Origin: Mytilinidion resinicola
Taxonomy: Eukaryota > Ascomycota > Dothideomycetes > Mytilinidiales > Mytilinidiaceae
Length of the DNA: 64,000 bases
NCBI RefSeq assembly: GCF_010093595.1
Contig: NW_022985443.1
Span: forward strand, 1,996,291 to 2,060,290
Direction: 5' to 3'
This document shows positions 58,431-64,000 of this stretch, in pieces. Every line of letters starts with the position of its first letter. Position 1 is the stretch's first letter. A program made the position numbers and the translations under genes. The notes beneath the pieces were generated by a model, which was not told the origin of the DNA, did no database searches, and worked only from the letters and a program-made list of their open reading frames with translations.

Positions 58431-59100
58431 TAAATAGAACCAGCTCTTGTTCTATTTATTTATTAAGGATAGAAAATACCAGACCAGGGCGTAGATTTAG
58501 GCACAGGGCTTATTCTATTTATTTTTTAGAGGCAGGTTCTATTTATATCCCGTAGCCGGAATTGCACCAAATTTTAGTATATTATTCAGCGTATTTAGTT
58601 GCACCCCCCAGCCGATTTGCATTAGGTTAACCCGTGTAGTTGGTTAAGGTTAGGTGGAAGTTGTAGTGTTCGCAGAACCGCTGCAACCGCAACCGAGCGC
58701 GCAGTAGAACACTACCAGCCGTGGCTATATATACTACACGAATATTAGCAGCAGCACTAAACTAATACCTATAGAAGGCAGGCGTAGTTAACATCTAATA
58801 ATAGCGTATTAGGTGCAGGTAAGGAAGGTATAGCAGCAAATAAGGTAGCTACAGGCCTAATTTTTAGTTAGGGACGAGAACTTTAAGCCCGGACGTATAT
58901 ATTAGCGCAGATCCTGTACAGTTGTATATAGATCCTGTGCAGGTATAGTTGTGTTATAAGTTAGGCTACAGTTATAATAGTTTAGCGGGTGGTTAGGGTA
59001 ATTAGCAACCGCAGCAACTGTGGCAGCGAGGCGAAAAGGGGGTGGAAATTGCACCCAGCAACCTATAAGTAGCACTCGTCGCCGCCTATTAAATATTAAG
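58431..59100. other. Leader region upstream of the OrsD-RecQ gene
   Basis: 670 bp with no element recognised. Repeated words TTCTATTTAT occur at about 58,460-58,535. An inverted repeat GTAGTGTTC (58663-58671) / GAACACTAC (58707-58715) encloses a C/G-rich segment. It is probably the promoter or 5' region of the following gene. Confidence 0.4.
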
Positions 59101-62100
59101 TAAGAGTTAATTCCAGAGGCAGACTAAGTGTTTAAAATAGCTAAATCTAGTACTAAAAGCAGGTATTTTAAGCATTTAGCTAAATTCCAATTAGCTATTT
59201 ATAAGAAGTGCAGGTATAGCGTATAGCTAGACTAGATTAAAGGCTATTTACAAAAAATCCACAAGGTACCGCGCAAAGAGGCCGATTTAATTAGAAAAGG
59301 TGTGCGCAAATAGCCCGGAGTTATCCAGTATCCGAGTAAGTTTAAAATGCCGGATAGTATTATAGCGCCAGTTAGCTAGTTGCCGTTATATTCGAATAGA
59401 TTATTATATTAACTAGAACTAGGCCGTTGCTATTATATATCGCGGAGTATTAGGGCAATAAAAAAGTATTAGCAAAAGATCTATAGGTGGTTAGCAGGAA
59501 GAAAGCTAGGACGGCTAAGTTAATTAGGAGAAAAAAGGGTGCAGGCACGTATTAAAAAGGCATTTAAACATGTTTATTGCCAGCGGTTTTTTATATAAGG
59601 CTACGGATTACAGTATTTTAAAGTGCGACAACCTAGGCAAGGCTAGGAAGCCAGGCTAAAACCTATTCCCGTTAACGGCAAGATTATATAGGCGCAGTTA
59701 GGAAAGAAAATAGCAGAGGCGTAGGTAAATATAGAGAAGCAAGTCTAAATAACTATCTAGGCCGGCAAGAGAGATAAGGTAAACCTGTAGTTAGAGCGAA
59801 TACAGTAGTTGCCGTATTTAGTAGGTATAGAAAGGCCGGATTTATTAGTATATATTAAGGAGCTAAATATAGACCTAAAGCAGGAGAAAGAACCTGTTAA
59901 AGCCGCAATTTAGGAGGCTATAAACAGGTTAGCGCGGTTTAGCCAGGCGTTAGTTATTAATCGAGTCGGCGTATTTATATAGTTAGAGGCAATTTAAACA
60001 GAAAAGCACTAAACGCGGTACTAGCCGTTGCAGCCGTATATAGACAAGAAGTCGATTAGCAAATACACCTAGCTATAGAAGTAGATATTAATGTTTTTTA
60101 CCTGTATACAGCGCGAGCATAAGTAGAAAAGCCCTAAGTACTAGTTTACGCAGCGGCAGTAAAAGGCGTAGAAGGCGTTAATTAAGCAGGCCGAGCAAGA
60201 GGTAGAGGGAAAGGATAAAATAGAAGAAGAGGAAGAGGATAAGATAGAAAAGAAGGAGAATAAAATGGAAATTAATAAAATAGATAGCGATAAAAAGCAG
60301 GGAATAGGAGATAGCAGGCCTAAAAACGCCAGCAGTAAGCTAGAAGGGTTAACAGGCATTTAGAAGGCGTGTTTGCAGTTTTATATTAAGTTACTAAACT
60401 AATCTATTACCTATAAGGAGTACAACAGCCTGTTAGTATATATATTAGCGGTGTTAGGTGTTAAAAAAAACGGCTAGAAGGGCCCCGAGTTGTATCCGCC
60501 TATTTTATTAGCTATTATTAAGGTTACCCGTTTTATAGTAGTTTAGCAAGCGTTGGAGTTATTAAAGCCGTTTTAAGATGGCGAGTTTAACAGTAATAGT
60601 GCGTATAAGAGCAATAACAGCAGTACGCCGTCCCGGCAGCAGCGGAAAGGATGTTTGCAGTTTATTTAAGAAATAATAGATAAGTTTATAGTCCGAGGGA
60701 GCCACGGGCTAATATAGTAGATATTGGATTTGCGGATATACAGGTTAAAGATCTATTATAACAGCATATCGAGAGGCTATATTAAATAGATAGGCTACAA
60801 CGAGTTGTTATATAAGGGGTTGTATTTTAATATAGCCTAGTTCCGCAGTATAGTACACAGGTTAGTTATAGAAAGCCGACAGTTATTATTAGAAAAGCTG
60901 TTGTTTTTTAATAGCAGGATTTTAGCATATATATATACTAAAATCCCGCTACCTAGTAAACGGAACAAGACAACTAATTAAGTGCCCGTAATCCTATAGA
61001 GTGAATTGTGGGACAATCTAATAGATAAGCAACCGGGATAGAATTTTTTAAAGAACTATTAAACGCGGTTGCCTGTTAATAGAGAAACGTGGTTATTCAA
61101 TCATATCAAACGCAATCCTATAACCCAAGAAAGGTTTTTAAAGGCAGAATACCGCTCGGGTATTAATTAACAAGGAGTTAAGCAGTATATATCATGCGTA
61201 ATTAAATTCCGAGAGAAGTTAATTATATTAATATATATATTAGGAGGGCAGCTAGCATAAGAACCTAAGGTTTTAAGCGTTCGGCACAGCAATATAGTAA
61301 AGGGCGGGCATTGCAATATATTTATCGAGGACGGTATAGTAGTATTTATAACGCGATACTATAAAGGTTATATAGTTAGTGGCAATATTAAGATTATCTA
61401 TTAATATATACTGCGCAAGGTAGAGGAGTTATTAGTATAGTATTTATAGTTAGTATTACTATTCCAGCAGCAATTAGAGGCGATAGTATAGGAGAAAAAG
61501 GTAATATTATCGTATTTATAGCCGGCCGACCTAAGCGGGCGTAAGTAGACGTTGAAACGGTTATAACAGGCGTTAAAGCGCAAGAGCAGGGTTAGGTTGG
61601 GGCAGGAGCTAACTATCTAGTCGTACTGTAAAATTGCTATTAGTATTAGCAGAAGGTTTATACGCAGTTTAATAGCATTTAGGGCAGAAAACGACAATAA
61701 TAATAAGGAGTAGAACGAGGAGAATATAGCAGCAGTAATTGCAGATAAGCAGGCCGGGTATATATTGCACGTTACCAGGTTAGTATATACGCGAGCAATT
61801 ATAGAGCAGGCAGAAGCGGTGGCCGATAAAAGGCAGCAGTTCCGGGTATTAAGCATAGATTAGCATCGGTTTTTAGGATATTAGTCGGCTATTAATAACA
61901 AGTTTATATTAAAGAAGCGGAAGCGGGCTCCGTTTAAAAGCGAAGCAGATAAAGGTTAAAAAGATTAATAGGCGCGGTTAAGGAAGATAGATATAGCGGT
62001 ATAGTTAAAGCGGATAATAGGTATAAAGGCGGTGTTCTAAGGCGTGCAGGAGGACGTAATCGCGATAATTATAGCAGGCAAGAGCCCGGTAGTAGCAGTA

Positions 62101-63880
62101 ATACCAACTAGTGCAGGAAAAAGCTTGTTATTTATATTGCCAGCGTAGGCAGAGCAGGGTAGAATAATAGTAGTTATAGTGCCGTTAATTGCATTATAAG
62201 GGGATATAAAGCGGCAATATAAAAAGCTGGGTATTTTATATAAGAAATAGGAAGAACGGCACCCTTTAGATACAGCAGCCGTTATATTAGTAACGCCGGA
62301 ATCCGCTGTTAGTAAGGGATTTATAACGTTTTTAAATCGATTAAGGGCAACGCAGCAGCTAGATCGGATTATTATTAACAAGTGTTATATTGTTTTAAAC
62401 CGTTAATATACGTTCCGGAAGCAGATATAGCAGTTAGGCAAGCTAGTAGCGGCCGAAACGTAGATAGTATTGTTAACCGCAATATTACCGCCGATAGAAG
62501 AAGGGGAATTATATTAAAGAATATATTTCTAGAAAAAGCAGGTGAAGATATTTAGGGCAAGGACGGTATAAGTAAATATAGCGTATTATATAGTTTAAGT
62601 AGATAAAAAAAAAAGATAGGAGATAGAGGAAGCGGTTTTAGGGATAATTTAAAGGAAAATTTAAAGGATTTAAACCGGGAAGGTAGTAGTATATAGTAGT
62701 ATAGTTGGAAAAGTAAAGAGGATAGCGCAGGTGTTGGATTATAGCGCGTATTACTATAATATAGTAGGTAAAATAAGCATATTAAGCGAGTTTATAAACG
62801 GCAAGCAACAGGTAATTATAGTAATAAGCGCGTTGGGTATAGAAGTAGATATACCGGATATTTAGTATATTATATATATAGATTAGCCGCAAACGTTATT
62901 AGATTACGCACAGGAGAGTAGTAGGGCGGAGCAGAATAGATTACAGAGCAAGGCGATTATAGTTAAAGAAAGGGGTAAAAGGAGAGGTAAAGGAGATAGG
63001 CAGATAGAAAAAGAGCGGCGGTTAGTAGGGTTATATATAGAAGGGGAGAGTAAGGTGGAAAAATATAGAAGGATTATATTAGATAGGTATTTAGACAGGC
63101 GAGGGGATAGAAATAGGTGTAAGAAAGGCGAAAAGTTATATAATATTTGCGGCGGAGTAGAAAAGGAGGTGGAAAAGGTAGAAGAGGAAATAGAAGAGGC
63201 CAAGGAAAAGGTTAAAAAAGAGGTGGGCGGGCAAGCGGTGTAGAAGGAGAATAATAAGGTTATATAAAAGGAGATATAGCGCGAGTTCTAGCAATAAAAG
63301 TAGGAAAAACGGGGCCTGTAGCAGGATTTAATTCGGGGTAGATAATAAGAGTTTATAGAGGTGGAATAGTTGCAGCAGTAGTTATAGCAGTAGGCAGGGC
63401 GATGCGGAGTATATAAAGCAGCGGGTTTAGGGCGGAGCAATTATAATTTGCGGCAGTATTAGAGGTAAGAAAGTTAATAGGTAAAGGAAATAGTAAAGAT
63501 ATTAGAGGAGAGGATTAAATTTAAGGTATTTTCGGGTTGTTTTTAGTATAGGGTGCTATAAAAGATTTGTAATTAATAGAAGAGTAATAGATAGGGTAGG
63601 TATTAGAAGGTTTAAGGCGGGTGTTGCCAGTATATAGGTGTAGTAATAGCCGGGTTTATTAGGTTAATATTTAGGTATAAAACGGAGGTTTAGGAGCGTT
63701 AGAGGCGCCGGATAGGGGAGATAGGAGTAGATATAGATTCGGACGAGGAGTTAGTTAGTTATTTAGGAGGGAAACGGCAGTTAGAGGTGGTGGAAAGTAA
63801 TAATTTAGTAGGAGAGTTTTGTTGGATTACTAGGTTAATAGTAGAGTAGGTAGAATAGTAGAGAGATATATATTTTTAAG
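59101..63880 (+). pseudogene. OrsD-domain / RecQ-like helicase gene, RIP-inactivated
   Basis: One frame (codons starting at positions equal to 1 mod 3) can be followed for about 4.7 kb through many TAG/TAA codons. N-terminal part: KKCRYSV, GYLQKIHKVPRKEADLIRKG, PGVIQYPSKF, CYYISRSIRAIKK, the C2H2-like OrsD (DUF3505) pattern (59.18-59.5 kb). A central part of about 2 kb follows. The helicase has motif I SAGKSLLFILPA (about 62.1 kb), IIINKCYIVLN where DECH is expected (D-to-N, E-to-K and H-to-Y, all G-to-A or C-to-T), LLTAILPP (motif III), and ALGIEVDIPDI and YAQESSRAEQNRLQSKAIIV for the RecQ QESGRxGRDG motif VI (about 62.9 kb). Genes of this type are often found near chromosome ends. Inactive here. 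Confidence 0.82.
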
Positions 63881-64000
63881 GAAAAAAATAATATATAATA
63901 AATATAATATAAAAATTAAATAGGATAGGATTAGTTTAAAAGGTGTATTATATTATTTAGAGGTTATAAAAAGATAAATTAGGTAAAAATAATTCCAAAT
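63881..64000. other. AT-rich tail, nothing recognised
   Basis: 120 bp, very A/T rich; no telomeric TTAGGG array is present at the window edge. Confidence 0.5.

Larger units (their letters stand above)
19660..64000. other. AT-rich, RIP-affected repeat compartment
   Basis: From about 19,670 the composition changes within a few tens of bases. TA, TAG and TTA words dominate, CpA and TpG are scarce, CpG and GpC persist, and no intact gene is found in 44 kb. Every recognisable coding relic is a transposon or a helicase gene broken mostly by TAG/TAA. This is the classical signature of RIP acting on CpA. Element A (26587-34361) is visibly less mutated than its surroundings. Confidence 0.95.

Noticed and set aside
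60141..63203. Minus-strand Ser/Leu-rich open frames in the last 4 kb
   Set aside because: They are shadows of the Glu/Lys-rich helicase frame on plus, created by RIP-skewed composition.
63880..64000. Telomere at the right edge
   Set aside because: No TTAGGG/CCCTAA array is present; only the gene type hints at subtelomeric location.

Overview
The window is from a filamentous ascomycete, most likely a Dothideomycete of the Pleosporales type. This rests on short (48-78 nt) GT-AG introns with CTRAY-like branch points, Zn2Cys6 and MFS gene families, and a sharp split between a GC-balanced gene compartment (1 to about 19,660) and an AT-rich, gene-free compartment (about 19,660 to 64,000). The second compartment carries the marks of repeat-induced point mutation (RIP): CpA/TpG depleted, TpA in excess, and reading frames broken almost only by TAG/TAA.

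Gene compartment, left to right: a degraded gene of unknown function (1-1333); a complete 8-exon Zn2Cys6 transcription factor (4241-1498, minus); a SnoaL/NTF2-like protein (5528-4901, minus); a glyoxalase/dioxygenase-fold (VOC) protein (6850-6266, minus); an SRPBCC-fold protein (7843-7403, minus); a wrecked short-chain dehydrogenase (SDR) relic (8415-8945, plus); an intact SDR (10391-9597, minus); a medium-chain reductase of the enoyl-reductase/zinc-ADH-like type (12184-13275, plus); a second NTF2-like protein with a probable GC-AG intron (14534-14987, plus); an MFS alpha-glucoside/hexose transporter with a CreA-like promoter (16050-17899, plus); and a RING-finger gene broken by an in-frame TAG (18718-19659, plus). 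A pathway regulator next to small cyclase/isomerase folds, a VOC enzyme and two classes of reductase looks like part of a secondary-metabolic or aromatic-catabolic cluster. No backbone synthase is visible here.

Repeat compartment: a nest of mobile elements whose insertion order can be read from target-site duplications (TSDs). A piggyBac-like transposon relic (about 20.1-22.25 kb, resuming at 41.8 kb) carries a 432-bp TA-flanked MITE and was split by LTR element B (22254-41799, TSD AGTAG). B was itself split twice: by LTR element A (26587-34361, TSD CGTTG) and by LTR element C (34650-40440, TSD TCTAC). Further right are a chromodomain-integrase fragment, a Fot1/pogo transposon (44563-46402), a LINE ORF1 relic split by a second, reversed copy of element A (47320-55040, TSD TATAT), a second pogo relic split by a reversed truncated copy of B (56308 to about 58,430), and finally a RIP-ruined but still frame-continuous OrsD-domain plus RecQ-helicase gene (about 59.1-63.9 kb) of a type that is often subtelomeric.

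The items most worth a second look are: a cysteine-rich plus coiled-coil reading frame lying antisense between pol and the 3' LTR in both copies of element A; a possible tyrosine-recombinase-like segment between the OrsD and RecQ parts of the terminal gene; the CAG-to-TAG-type stop in the RING gene about 400 bp from the RIP border; and TCCGGA sites upstream of the cluster genes.
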